Below are positions 54,506-63,611 of a DNA stretch of 64,000 nucleotides, piece after piece. Position 1 is the first letter of the stretch. Each line of letters starts with the position of its first letter. This stretch comes from Chitinophagaceae bacterium (lineage in GTDB: Bacteria; Bacteroidota; Bacteroidia; Chitinophagales; Chitinophagaceae), in the NCBI GenBank assembly GCA_023957125.1, contig JAMLHL010000001.1, positions 124,001 to 188,000 of the forward strand, written 5' to 3'. The notes beneath the pieces are model-generated. The model searched no databases and was not told where the DNA came from. It saw only the letters and a program-made list of their open reading frames with translations. The position numbers and the translations under genes are program-made.

Positions 54506-55993
54506 ATGAATTTCCCATACCTGCTGAGCGCAGTGAACATATCAAAATCTTTTCCCGGGGTGAAGGCGCTGGATGGCGTTGATCTGAACATTGAAAAAGG
54601 AAAGGTGCATGCGCTGATGGGAGAAAACGGGGCGGGAAAATCTACCCTGATGAAAATACTGATGGGGATGCTGGCGCCTGATTCCGGCCAGATAATTTTT
54701 AAAGGTCAACCGGTTCATTTCAATTCGGTACACGACGCCCGCAATGCCGGCTTTGCTATGATCCACCAGGAATTACAACCGTTTCCGGAGTTAAGCGTTG
54801 CCGAAAATATTTTTATGGGTAACGAGCCTTCCTTCTTTTTCGGGGAATGGATCAACCGGAAGAAAAGAAATAAAGACGCACAGTTGCTGCTGGCTGCCCT
54901 GGGCGTGAAAATAGACATAACCCGGCAAATGAAAACCCTGAGTGTGGCTGAAATGCAGATGATAGAGATTGCCAAAGCGCTGTCTTATCATGCAGAAGTG
55001 GTGATCATGGATGAGCCTACATCCGCTATTTCGGATAAGGAAACAGCCCGGCTTTTCCGGATCATCAGCGATTTGAAGCAACGCGGAATTGCCGTGATCT
55101 ATATTTCACATAAGATGGACGAAATTTCCCGAATTGCAGATACCGTTTCGGTGATGCGCGATGGCAGGTATATCGGTACTTATCCTGTGGAGGCGATCGG
55201 CAAAGAAGATCTGATCTCCCTGATCGTTGGGAGAGCATTGAAATCCGTATTTGAAAAGAGACAGGTGGCGCGGGGGCGGGTAGCTTTGTCGGTTAACGGG
55301 CTTAGCGGAGAGAAATTTGATGGGATCAGTTTTGAAGTGCACAGCGGTGAAATATTAGGAATAGCGGGTTTAATGGGCGCCGGCAGAACCGACGTGGTGA
55401 ATGCCATCTTCGGTCTGGAGAAATTATCATCGGGGGTGATCTCGGTGGGAGGGAAAAAAGCGGTCATCCGTTCTCCGAAGGAGGCCATACAATACGGGAT
55501 AGGATTGATCACGGAAGACAGGAAGCATACCGGCCTGGTGCTTCCGATGAACGTTGCCCATAATATTACCTTAGCGGCCCTGAAAAAGTTTTGCCGGGGG
55601 CCATTCATTGACCGGCGGAAAGAATGGGCGGCAGCCGCGCAGCAAATACAGCGGTTTGCGGTTAAAACCCCTTCGGGGAAGCAACCGGTGAACTTCCTGA
55701 GCGGCGGTAACCAGCAAAAAATTGTGATCGCAAAGGTATTGCTCAATGATCCCGATATCATTATCCTTGATGAACCTACGCGGGGTATTGATATTGGCGC
55801 CAAGGCAGAAATCTATAAGCTGGTGAATGAACTGGCGGAGCAGGGTAAAGCCATTATTATGATCTCTTCCGAATTGCCGGAAATACTGGGAATGTGCGAT
55901 CGCATACTGGTCATGCACAATGGAAAAATCACGGCGGAACTGGAGGGAGAGAAAACAAACCAGGAAGAAATCATGCATTATGCCATGGGATAA
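54506..55993 (+). CDS. sugar ABC transporter ATP-binding protein, RbsA-like
   Basis: 495 residues from the ATG at 54506; an upstream GTG adds 10 residues without improving the start. It carries two ATPase halves: Walker A GENGAGKST in the first, with signature LSVAEMQMIE and Walker B VVIMDEPTSA, and a second half with degenerate Walker A (GLMGAGRTD) but intact signature FLSGGNQQKI and Walker B IIILDEPTRG. This is the layout of RbsA, XylG and MglA. It powers import of a monosaccharide through the permease encoded next. The permease gene follows after 58 bases. The sugar is not fixed by sequence. A SusC/D unit lies upstream, separated by a terminator and a hairpin cluster. Confidence 0.95.
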   Translation: MNFPYLLSAVNISKSFPGVKALDGVDLNIEKGKVHALMGENGAGKSTLMKILMGMLAPDSGQIIFKGQPVHFNSVHDARNAGFAMIHQELQPFPELSVAENIFMGNEPSFFFGEWINRKKRNKDAQLLLAALGVKIDITRQMKTLSVAEMQMIEIAKALSYHAEVVIMDEPTSAISDKETARLFRIISDLKQRGIAVIYISHKMDEISRIADTVSVMRDGRYIGTYPVEAIGKEDLISLIVGRALKSVFEKRQVARGRVALSVNGLSGEKFDGISFEVHSGEILGIAGLMGAGRTDVVNAIFGLEKLSSGVISVGGKKAVIRSPKEAIQYGIGLITEDRKHTGLVLPMNVAHNITLAALKKFCRGPFIDRRKEWAAAAQQIQRFAVKTPSGKQPVNFLSGGNQQKIVIAKVLLNDPDIIILDEPTRGIDIGAKAEIYKLVNELAEQGKAIIMISSELPEILGMCDRILVMHNGKITAELEGEKTNQEEIMHYAMG

Positions 55994-56051
55994 CCGGCAT
56001 GGAAAAATCAATGAAGTTCAGGATCAGAAAATAACAACACAAAACCCTACA

Positions 56052-56999
56052 ATGAATCGTTTGAAAATAAAGCTTCCTTTCAGCTATTTATCCAAATACG
56101 GCATCTTCATAGCTTTTTTGTTTATATGCGTGCTGCTGACTATTGCTACACCTTATTTTCTTACCGCTCAAAATATCCTGATCGTTTTACGGCAGGTTTC
56201 CATTAACGGGATACTGGCTATCGGGGTAACCTTTGTTATCATTACCGGGGGAATTGATCTCTCCCTGGGTTCCGTATTGGCTTTGACCGGGGTGGTGGCT
56301 GCGGGTTTTGCCCATCCGGGAGCCTTTCCATTGATCGTTCCCATAGTTGCGGGTTTATTGACCGGGGTGTTGATCGGGCTGATAAACGGGCTGACGATCA
56401 CGCTGGGGAAAGTGGCGCCGTTTATTGTTACCTTAGGAATGATGACGATAGCGAGAGGGTTGGCACTGGTGTGGAGCGATGGACGACCGGTGACCAACCT
56501 TTCACCCTCGTTTAATTATATTGGCGGCGGTGACTGGCTGCATATCCCCGTTCCCATTCTCCTGTTTGTATTGGTAATTGTTGTTTCCTCTGTGATTTTG
56601 AAATATATGCGCATGGGGCGATACCTATACGCCGTGGGGGGAAATGAAAATGCCGCCAGGGCTTCCGGTATAAGGGTAAACCGGGTGAAAATGTTTGCTT
56701 ACATCCTTTGCGGAGGACTGGCAGGACTGGCGGGGATCGTGCTGGCAGCCCGGATCAACACCGGTCAGCCCAATGCCGGTATCGCCTATGAACTGGACGC
56801 TATTGCGGCGGTGGTCATTGGCGGTACCAGCCTGTTTGGAGGAAGAGGCAGCATCGCCGGAACAGTGGTGGGCGTTTTGATCATCGGGGTGATCAACAAC
56901 GGGCTGGACCTGCTGGGTGTAACCTCTTATTACCAACAGATCATCAAGGGTGTCATTATTATCAGCGCCGTGCTGCTCGACCGGAAAAATTCGCAATAG
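56052..56999 (+). CDS. sugar ABC transporter permease, RbsC-like
   Basis: 315 residues from the ATG at 56052; an earlier frame overlapping the ATPase gene lacks support. About ten hydrophobic segments are present, with family signatures GVTFVIITGGIDLSLGSVLA and GGTSLFGGRGSIAGTVVG. It is the membrane channel for the RbsA-type ATPase and forms a homodimer in the inner membrane. The binding protein gene follows 58 bases later. The family transports ribose, xylose, galactose, autoinducer-2 or similar small sugars. Confidence 0.95.
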   Translation: MNRLKIKLPFSYLSKYGIFIAFLFICVLLTIATPYFLTAQNILIVLRQVSINGILAIGVTFVIITGGIDLSLGSVLALTGVVAAGFAHPGAFPLIVPIVAGLLTGVLIGLINGLTITLGKVAPFIVTLGMMTIARGLALVWSDGRPVTNLSPSFNYIGGGDWLHIPVPILLFVLVIVVSSVILKYMRMGRYLYAVGGNENAARASGIRVNRVKMFAYILCGGLAGLAGIVLAARINTGQPNAGIAYELDAIAAVVIGGTSLFGGRGSIAGTVVGVLIIGVINNGLDLLGVTSYYQQIIKGVIIISAVLLDRKNSQ

Positions 57000-57057
57000 A
57001 CCTGTTTCTATCTAAAAATACATATCTTCCTGCCCTAAAAAAGCAATAACGGGTAAT

Positions 57058-57990
57058 ATGAAATCCAATACTATTTTTTCAGTGATCCTTGCGGGGTTGG
57101 TTTTTACGGGCTGCAACCGGGGTGGCAATAAAAGCGGAGAGGACCGTTTGGTGATAGGCGCTTCCATGCTCAGTCTGCAATCCGAATTTGTGGTGAATGT
57201 AAAAGATGCCATGGTGGCGCATGCGAAAGAAAAGGGTGTGGAGCTGATCGTTAATGATGCGCAACGGACTGCCGACAAACAGGTGCAGCAGATTGAGACT
57301 TTTATCTCCCAGAAAGTGGACGCCATTATCTTAAACCCCTGTGAGGTAGAAGCCAGTTCGCCGGCAGTGGAAAAAGCCAGAGCTGCGGGCATACCCATCA
57401 TTAATGTTAATTCGGAAACAGCCGCTGCTCCCGACGGGTTTGTAGGTTCGCGCGATGAAGAATCCGCTGAAATAGCCATGACGGAGATTGCCAGGCTGCT
57501 AAACGGAAAAGGAAACGTGTTGATGATGGAGGGCTATATGGGCCAGGCGGCGCAGATCAAAAGATCGGCTGGTGCAGAAAATATTCTTTCTGAATATCCG
57601 GATATAAAGATCCTTGCCCGTCAAACTGCGGAATGGGATCGCGCCAAAGCCATGAGCCTGATGGAAAACTGGATCCAGAGTTATGGCGGTCAGGTGAATG
57701 CCGTTTTCGCCCAAAACGATGAGATGGGAATGGGCGCTTTGCAGGCGCTGGAACAGGCAAAGATGAAAGATAAAGTAGTGGTGGTGAGTATTGATGCCAT
57801 TGCCGACGCTTTGCAGGCAGTGAAGGATGGCCGGTTGGATGCCACCGTTTACCAGGATGCAAAAGGCCAGGGCGCCGGCGCGGTGGATATGGCAATACAA
57901 CTGGCAAAAAAGGAATCCCTGAACAAGAAAGAAATATTTATTCCCTTCCAGCTAGTGACGAGGGAAAATGTGCATGAGTTTTTGAAATAA
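57058..57990 (+). CDS. sugar ABC transporter substrate-binding lipoprotein, RbsB-like
   Basis: 310 residues with a lipoprotein signal (FSVILAGLVFTGCNR, Cys19). The periplasmic binding fold of type I shows DAMVAHAKEKGVELIVNDAQ, VDAIILNPCEVEASSPAVEK, VFAQNDEMGMGALQALEQA and VVVSIDAIADALQAVKDGRL. These are the segments that contact sugar in ribose-binding proteins. It delivers the sugar to the RbsC-like permease and completes an ATPase-permease-binder operon. The ligand could be ribose, xylose or another pentose or hexose. No kinase or isomerase gene follows, so the metabolic fate is not visible. Confidence 0.95.
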   Translation: MKSNTIFSVILAGLVFTGCNRGGNKSGEDRLVIGASMLSLQSEFVVNVKDAMVAHAKEKGVELIVNDAQRTADKQVQQIETFISQKVDAIILNPCEVEASSPAVEKARAAGIPIINVNSETAAAPDGFVGSRDEESAEIAMTEIARLLNGKGNVLMMEGYMGQAAQIKRSAGAENILSEYPDIKILARQTAEWDRAKAMSLMENWIQSYGGQVNAVFAQNDEMGMGALQALEQAKMKDKVVVVSIDAIADALQAVKDGRLDATVYQDAKGQGAGAVDMAIQLAKKESLNKKEIFIPFQLVTRENVHEFLK

Positions 57991-58330
57991 TCCCGTCTCC
58001 CATACCCGGACTATATCTTCCTGACTTTCTTCCCAGACGAGTCTCTGCTCCCGGTTCTGCGCAGGGGAAGAGCAGGACTCGGCGCATTATGCAAGAATCT
58101 GCCGGACCCATCCCCATACAAAACTCTGCGGGAAGCCCGGGGTAAAATTGATTTATCCTTTTTTCCCGCTACCATCTTCCCAGCGAAGCCTCCGCCAATA
58201 TTGAAGAGGCGGGCAGGACCCGGCATACTATACCGCCGCCGCCGAGTCCACCCCACGCGCAATTCTCTGCTGTGAGACTCGGCTACGAAAAAAGGTCTGT
58301 ATCTTTTTTCGGGCAGATCCGGGATAACAG
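57991..58330. repeat. diverged tandem duplication, no gene
   Basis: Two successive blocks share ordered anchors about 141-147 bases apart: CTTCCCAG (58029 and 58176), GCAGGAC (58072 and 58213) and CTCTGC (58124 and 58265). The surrounding bases match only partly. No credible gene or RNA was recognised. The gap runs to the porin-family gene at 58389 and includes its terminator. Confidence 0.45.
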
Positions 58331-58336
58331 GAAGCG

Positions 58337-58360
58337 AAAAGCCCCGGCGTCACCGGGGCT
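58337..58360 (-). terminator. intrinsic terminator of the PorT-like gene
   Basis: AGCCCCGG (58340-58347) and its complement (58353-58360) form an 8-base GC-rich stem with a 5-base loop. On the minus strand it is followed by a short T-run. It lies 29 bases past the stop codon at 58389. Confidence 0.8.
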
Positions 58361-58388
58361 ATAATAATATTTGGATCGGGATCGGCTA

Positions 58389-58988
58389 TTATTCGTTACC
58401 GCCACCGAAAGTGTAAGATAAACCAATATGGAATCCTCCGGTTTTAACGTTGGAGCCATCATCTATTATATTCATAAGCCCAAGGTTATACCTGGCACCT
58501 ATTCCGATCCCATTGGATAATTTATACCCGGCGCCTATTCCCCATGAAAAATTGATGCTTTTGAATTGGTCTTTCACATCATAGGAGTGGTTCTCACCGC
58601 CGCCACTCACCGAATATTTAGCGCTTGCCAAAATACCTAGCTGGGGTCCTGTTTCAGCGTAAAACCCGGATGAATGGTTATACTGCACCAGTATGGGGAT
58701 ATTAATATAGCCTGCTTTTATTTTGGCCTTAACATTAAAATCTTCTTCTTCGAACTTGTTGCTAACCCCTTCCAGTGAATACAGAACTTCACCCTGAAGA
58801 CTAACCACGTCAGCCAGTTTATAGTTAACAAAGCCACCGCCTGCATACCCCAGCAGGAAGTCGTTGTCTTCGGCATCAGAACCGGAAAATTTTGTTAGGT
58901 TGGCGCCTGCTTTAACGCCGAAGTTTACCTGCGCCTGAATAGTAAATCCGATAAGTGTAAACACGGATAAAACAAAGATCCTTTTCAT
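58389..58988 (-). CDS. PorT-family outer membrane beta-barrel protein
   Basis: 199 residues with a signal peptide (MKRIFVLSVFTLIGFTIQAQ). An eight-strand-type barrel begins VNFGVKAGANLTKFSG and continues with alternating strands such as VSLQGEVLYSLEGVS and FYAETGPQLGILASA, ending in GGFHIGLSYTFGG. This is the porin-like/OmpA-like family widely present in Bacteroidota; no ligand is known. It is divergent from the ribonucleotide reductase genes. The 274-base upstream gap (58989-59262) contains an AT-rich inverted repeat and no obvious promoter consensus. Confidence 0.9.
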   Translation of the reverse strand: MKRIFVLSVFTLIGFTIQAQVNFGVKAGANLTKFSGSDAEDNDFLLGYAGGGFVNYKLADVVSLQGEVLYSLEGVSNKFEEEDFNVKAKIKAGYINIPILVQYNHSSGFYAETGPQLGILASAKYSVSGGGENHSYDVKDQFKSINFSWGIGAGYKLSNGIGIGARYNLGLMNIIDDGSNVKTGGFHIGLSYTFGGGNE

Positions 58989-59115
58989 AATAATATTAGG
59001 TTTAGCATATAACGCATTCCCATAAATATATTGTGGCGATATCTGTAAATAATTTCCGCGGTCAGATCTTAAATGTTAAATCTCGAATGAAACAATGGTT
59101 TTTATACACATGCTG

Positions 59116-59147
59116 TTAATTACTTTTTTAAAAAAAAGTGTAATTAA
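59116..59147. other. AT-rich inverted repeat upstream of nrdB
   Basis: TTAATTAC (59116-59123) and GTAATTAA (59140-59147) flank runs of T and A, giving an imperfect extended stem. It lies 116 bases before the nrdB ATG. It could be a regulator site or the trace of a hairpin; no NrdR box was recognised. Confidence 0.35.
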
Positions 59148-59262
59148 TAATGAACTTTATCGGCCGTCTTACGACGAAATAATCCAGAAAATTGTTTGAT
59201 TCCCTATTCTTTTCATAGCGGTGTGAAGAGCGGGAATCTTTGACGTATAAAAATTTAATGCT

Positions 59263-60237
59263 ATGAGTTTGTTTGATAAGAGGGTCCAGTATAAACCTTT
59301 TGAATACCCGGAAGTGTTGCAGTTTACCAATGCTATTAATAAATCATTTTGGGTGCATTCTGAAGTGGATTTTACCGCCGATGTCCAGGATTTTCACGCT
59401 CATCTGAGCCTGCCCGAGCAGGAAGCAATCAAAAACAGCCTCCTCGCTATTGCCCAGGTAGAAGTGGCGGTGAAATCATTCTGGGGCAATCTGTACCAGC
59501 ATTTCCCCAAGCCCGAGCTGAACGGGCTGGGTGCTACTTTTGCGGAGTGCGAGTTCCGGCATTCGGAAGCCTATTCCCGTTTGGTGGAAGTGCTGGGCTA
59601 TAATAACCAGTTTGAAAACCTGGTGGAAGTGCCTGTGATCAAAGAGCGGATACAATATCTCTCTTCGGCTTTGCAGAATGCCAAATCAGCCGATAAGAAA
59701 GAATACACCATTTCGCTCATCCTGTTCAGTTTATTGATCGAGAATGTAAGCCTGTTCAGCCAGTTTGCAATTATCCTTTCTTTTACGAGGTTCAAAGGGC
59801 TGATGAAAAACGTGAGTAATATCATTGCCTGGACTTCAGTGGACGAACAGGTGCATGCCAATGCGGGCATCTACCTGATTAATAAACTGAAAGAGGAATA
59901 TCCTGCAATGTTTTCCTCCGAAATGACCGGCCATATACGCGAGGTGGTAGCACAATCCATTGCCACCGAATCACGCATCCTGGACTGGATTTTCAATACC
60001 GGAGAAATTGAGATCATTAATAAGAGGGACCTCGTTAATTTCATGAAGAAGAGAGCCGATGACAGTCTGCAACAGATTAGTATCCCGGCTATTTTTAATG
60101 TTACCGCAAAAGAAAGTGCCGCTATGCTTTGGTTTGAGGAGGAAGTGTTTTCCAACAGCCTGGATGATTTTTTTGCCAAACGCCCGGTGGAATACACCAA
60201 ATTCGATAAAAGTATTTCCGCAAGCGACCTGTTTTAA
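59263..60237 (+). CDS. nrdB: ribonucleoside-diphosphate reductase subunit beta, class I
   Basis: 324 residues. The ferritin-like radical subunit has metal ligands at Glu in QVEVAVKSFW, Glu and His in CEFRHSEAY, Glu in LIENVSLFSQF, and Glu and His in VDEQVHANAG. The tyrosine four residues after the first ligand His (HSEAY) matches the radical Tyr of class Ia-type enzymes, so a Tyr radical is expected. The protein makes and stores the radical that starts nucleotide reduction in the alpha subunit. No N-terminal ATP-cone is present. The alpha gene follows 45 bases later, giving a beta-alpha order. Confidence 0.96.
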   Translation: MSLFDKRVQYKPFEYPEVLQFTNAINKSFWVHSEVDFTADVQDFHAHLSLPEQEAIKNSLLAIAQVEVAVKSFWGNLYQHFPKPELNGLGATFAECEFRHSEAYSRLVEVLGYNNQFENLVEVPVIKERIQYLSSALQNAKSADKKEYTISLILFSLLIENVSLFSQFAIILSFTRFKGLMKNVSNIIAWTSVDEQVHANAGIYLINKLKEEYPAMFSSEMTGHIREVVAQSIATESRILDWIFNTGEIEIINKRDLVNFMKKRADDSLQQISIPAIFNVTAKESAAMLWFEEEVFSNSLDDFFAKRPVEYTKFDKSISASDLF

Positions 60238-60282
60238 TTATCACAATAGATATCTGTCCACAACCTGTAAAATAAAATTTGT

Positions 60283-61995
60283 ATGACAACTTTATTTACG
60301 TCTGCCCCGGAAGCAGAACAACTTTTTGACATAGAAGGAAAATATGAGCAGGAAAAATTATGGTGGAAAAATGAGGAGAGCGAGCAGATCCTGAACAGAG
60401 GATACCTGCTGAAAGGAGAAACGGTTGAGGGAGCCATAGAACGTATTTGTTCGGCTGCGGCACAACGCCTGTATAAGCCGGAATTGAAGGATGCCTTCAA
60501 AGAGATGGTGGAACGGGGATGGATGAGCTTGAGTTCACCCGTATGGGCCAACATGGGCACGGAGCGGGGATTGCCCATCTCCTGCTTTAACGTGCATGTT
60601 CCGGATTATATCGAAGGAATCACCCATAAATTAGGAGAAGTGATCATGCAAACCAAATTGGGCGGGGGTACTTCCGCTTACTTTGGCGCCTTAAGGGAAC
60701 GGGGAAGCGCCGTAACCGATAACGGTAAAAGCAGTGGAGCGGTTAGCTTTATGCGTTTGTTTGATACCGCTATGGACACGATCTCCCAGGGAGGCGTACG
60801 CCGGGGCGCCTTTGCCGCCTATATGGACATTGATCACGGCGATATTGAAGAATTCCTGTCCATTAAAGATATAGGTCACCCTATCCAGAATCTTTTTTAT
60901 GGAGTATGTGTGCCGGACTACTGGATGCAGGATATGATTGACGGGGATATTAAAAAGCGGGAGATATGGGCGAAGGTGTTGGAAAGCCGGCAACAAAAGG
61001 GGCTGCCTTATATTTTCTTTTCTGATAACGTGAACCGGAATAAACCACAGGTATATAAGGACAACAACCTCACGATCCATGCCAGCAACCTGTGTTCGGA
61101 GATCATGCTGCCTTCCACGGAAGACGAATCATTCATCTGCTGCCTGTCTTCCATGAACCTGGAGTTGTATGACGAGTGGAAAGATACCAACGCGGTGAAG
61201 CTGGCAATTTTCTTCCTGGATGCCGTGTTGCAGGAATTCATTGCCAAATCGGAAGATAATTATTATTTGAAATCAGCCAATACTTTCGCAAAACGCCACC
61301 GGGCGCTGGGATTGGGCGTACTGGGCTGGCATTCTTACCTGCAGAAAAACAGGATTCCTTTTGAGGGGCTGAGAGCCAAACAGCTTACCACTGCTATCTT
61401 CCAGGATATCCAGGAAAAAGCCGCAAAGGCCAGCAGGGACCTGGCCTGGATCTATGGCGAGCCGGAACTGTTGAAAGGGTATGGAAGAAGAAATACCACG
61501 CTGCTGGCCATCGCGCCCACCACCTCATCTTCCGCTATCTTAGGACAAACTTCGCCGGGGATCGAGCCCTTTAGCAGCAACTATTATAAGGCCGGGCTGT
61601 CGAAGGGAAATTTCATGCGAAAAAATAAATACCTGAAAGAGTTGTTGATACAAAGGGGTATTGACAACGAGGATACCTGGCGCAGCATCATGCTGCATCA
61701 CGGCAGCGTACAACACTTAAAAGAATTGACCCCGGAAGAAAAAGAAGTATTCAAAACTTTTAAAGAGATCAGCCAGTTGGAGATCATCCAACAGGCTTCT
61801 ATCCGCCAGAAATATGTAGATCAGTCGCAGAGTCTTAACCTTAATATTCCGGCCGAATTGCCGATAAGAGAAGTAAATAAATTACTGATAGAAGCATGGA
61901 AACTGGGCGTTAAGACACTGTATTACCAACGCAGCCAGAGCGTAGCCAAGGAAATGGTAACCAACCTGGTGAGTTGCAAAAGCTGTGAGGCCTAG
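60283..61995 (+). CDS. nrdA: ribonucleoside-diphosphate reductase subunit alpha, class I, lacking ATP-cone
   Basis: 570 residues, shorter than the usual 750 or so because the N-terminal ATP-cone is absent. The catalytic features remain: Cys in PISCFNVHV, the loop LGGGTSAYF, NLCSEIMLP with the thiyl-site Cys, CCLSSMNL with the partner Cys, the radical-path tyrosine pair TLYYQRSQS, and the C-terminal redox pair SCKSCEA. It reduces ribonucleoside diphosphates to deoxy forms for DNA synthesis. Without a cone in either subunit, overall dATP shut-off of the usual kind is not expected. Substrate-specificity control may remain. Confidence 0.95.
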   Translation: MTTLFTSAPEAEQLFDIEGKYEQEKLWWKNEESEQILNRGYLLKGETVEGAIERICSAAAQRLYKPELKDAFKEMVERGWMSLSSPVWANMGTERGLPISCFNVHVPDYIEGITHKLGEVIMQTKLGGGTSAYFGALRERGSAVTDNGKSSGAVSFMRLFDTAMDTISQGGVRRGAFAAYMDIDHGDIEEFLSIKDIGHPIQNLFYGVCVPDYWMQDMIDGDIKKREIWAKVLESRQQKGLPYIFFSDNVNRNKPQVYKDNNLTIHASNLCSEIMLPSTEDESFICCLSSMNLELYDEWKDTNAVKLAIFFLDAVLQEFIAKSEDNYYLKSANTFAKRHRALGLGVLGWHSYLQKNRIPFEGLRAKQLTTAIFQDIQEKAAKASRDLAWIYGEPELLKGYGRRNTTLLAIAPTTSSSAILGQTSPGIEPFSSNYYKAGLSKGNFMRKNKYLKELLIQRGIDNEDTWRSIMLHHGSVQHLKELTPEEKEVFKTFKEISQLEIIQQASIRQKYVDQSQSLNLNIPAELPIREVNKLLIEAWKLGVKTLYYQRSQSVAKEMVTNLVSCKSCEA

Positions 61996-62047
61996 CAGGG
62001 ATCGCTAAAAAAGAGGCGACCGGAAAGAACCTTGTTGCTGAAACGCT

Positions 62048-62773
62048 TCACAACACGGCATTCAATGCCCATGCCGTTATGGCGCCCACTGCCGTGTTCA
62101 ACAAATTCACCCGGTTATTGGTAAGCAGTCCCCTGTTCTCAAGCGTGAGGCCCAAAACAGAATCCGCCATATTCCCAAGCGTTCCGGCTATAACAATGAT
62201 CAGCATATTTCGGGTACTCCATCCTGTTAGTGAAACATATATCAGCGAGAGAGTCAGGCTTCCGGCTATTCCCGCAAGTGTACCTTCCGGGCTAACAGCC
62301 CCGTTATCGCCGCGCCTCATTCTTTGAAACGAGAGCAGATGGATATATCTTTTACCATACAGGTTCCCTAATTCAGACGACAGGGTATCTGCGGTAGCTG
62401 CCGAAAAGCCGGCAGCCAGCATCAGTTGCAGCAAACCGGCATCCCCGTTAAGCAGCTTTGCCGATATCGCCAGCAAGCCTGCCACGCCAGCATTACCCAA
62501 CACCTGCCCTGTATTTCTTCTCCCGTTTTGTGCTTCGGCCACTCCCGCTTGTTTTTTAACGCTTAGCTTCCAGGTGGTGGCCCCGATACCTAAAACGGAA
62601 AAAACCACTATCATCGAAAGCCCGGGGAGACCCGTACCCCAAAAAATAATGCCGCTTAGAACAACGCCGGTAATGGTAGCTTCCAGGGTGAGTTTTCGAT
62701 TGAGCCAGCTAAACAGAGCGCCAGCCGAAATGATGATGAAAGCAATCCAGTAATCCTTGCTCATTATATTCAA
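62048..62773 (-). CDS. DUF92 integral membrane protein
   Basis: 241 residues with about six hydrophobic segments. It follows the DUF92/TMEM19 family: WLNRKLTLEATITGVVLSG at the start, the ADTLSSELGNLYGKRYIHLLS motif, and the GDNGAVSPEGTLAG segment. A plant relative (VTE6) is a phytyl-phosphate kinase, so a prenyl or polyprenyl phosphate-related role is conceivable. Bacterial members are not characterised. It converges on nrdA with 52 bases between the stop codons and is divergent from the cytochrome oxidase genes. The family is clear, the function is not. Confidence 0.9.
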   Translation of the reverse strand: MNIMSKDYWIAFIIISAGALFSWLNRKLTLEATITGVVLSGIIFWGTGLPGLSMIVVFSVLGIGATTWKLSVKKQAGVAEAQNGRRNTGQVLGNAGVAGLLAISAKLLNGDAGLLQLMLAAGFSAATADTLSSELGNLYGKRYIHLLSFQRMRRGDNGAVSPEGTLAGIAGSLTLSLIYVSLTGWSTRNMLIIVIAGTLGNMADSVLGLTLENRGLLTNNRVNLLNTAVGAITAWALNAVL

Positions 62774-63040
62774 AATGTAAGTTGGTAAATTAAAAACAAT
62801 TTGTGCTTTTTCGCAATTTCCGGACTTAATGTTTTTAAGATCGAAGCAAAACTGGGAATTTGAATTAAATTAGCCCCTATAAGGCGTTGAGATCTCCTTG
62901 TTTTATTTTTATTGCTGATCATTACTTCGGGTTAATGCCATCGGGCTGCACTAAAGAGATATAGACATTCAATGCGGCCACATCGTTGTGTACTGAAAAA
63001 ACAGCTTTTTATATAAAGTAAATTACAATAACAAACAGAC

Positions 63041-63598
63041 ATGAGTTATTACAATTTTCTATTGACTTTATTTATAGTCATTGCGCTGCTTATTATGTTG
63101 GTATTTTATGGGGTTTATCGCTCCTCGATGCGGAAAGGAACGGACACGGAAGGAATGGCCTCGCCTACAAAAAAGAGGTTCATATTTTTTCTGTCGCTGA
63201 CGGTAGTCGTGATCGTTCTGTTGTCGGTTACGATACCCAAATCTCCATATTATAGGTATGCAGACGCTGTGCCTTCCAAAGTGATCTATGCCACTGCGTC
63301 CCAGTTCAGCTTTAATTTATCATCGCAGCCACCCGGGCAAAAGAGAAGCGGGCCCAAAGAAAAGATCGAACTGGCTGCAAATGAATTGGTGGAATTCCGC
63401 GTTGGCAGCGCTGATGTCAATCATGGCTTTGCGATATACAATGATAAGGCCGAACTCATAGCGCAAACGCAGGCTATGCCGGGGTATATCAACAAATTGA
63501 GATGGAAATTCAATCAACCCGGAACGTATAATATTTTATGTATAGAGTATTGCGGTATGTTTCATGAAATCATGAGAACTTCCTTCAATGTAAAATAA
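63041..63598 (+). CDS. cytochrome c oxidase subunit II-like, CuA protein
   Basis: 185 residues with two hydrophobic segments (about 5-25 and 46-64). The periplasmic cupredoxin domain carries the complete CuA site: His in DVNHGFAIYND and the C-x-x-x-C-x3-H-x2-M cluster in LCIEYCGMFHEIM. This binds the dinuclear copper that accepts electrons from cytochrome c. It is shorter than classical subunit II. The catalytic subunit I gene starts 14 bases later. Together they form a terminal oxidase of the heme-copper type. Confidence 0.93.
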   Translation: MSYYNFLLTLFIVIALLIMLVFYGVYRSSMRKGTDTEGMASPTKKRFIFFLSLTVVVIVLLSVTIPKSPYYRYADAVPSKVIYATASQFSFNLSSQPPGQKRSGPKEKIELAANELVEFRVGSADVNHGFAIYNDKAELIAQTQAMPGYINKLRWKFNQPGTYNILCIEYCGMFHEIMRTSFNVK

Positions 63599-63611
63599 CA
63601 AATTATTAAAA

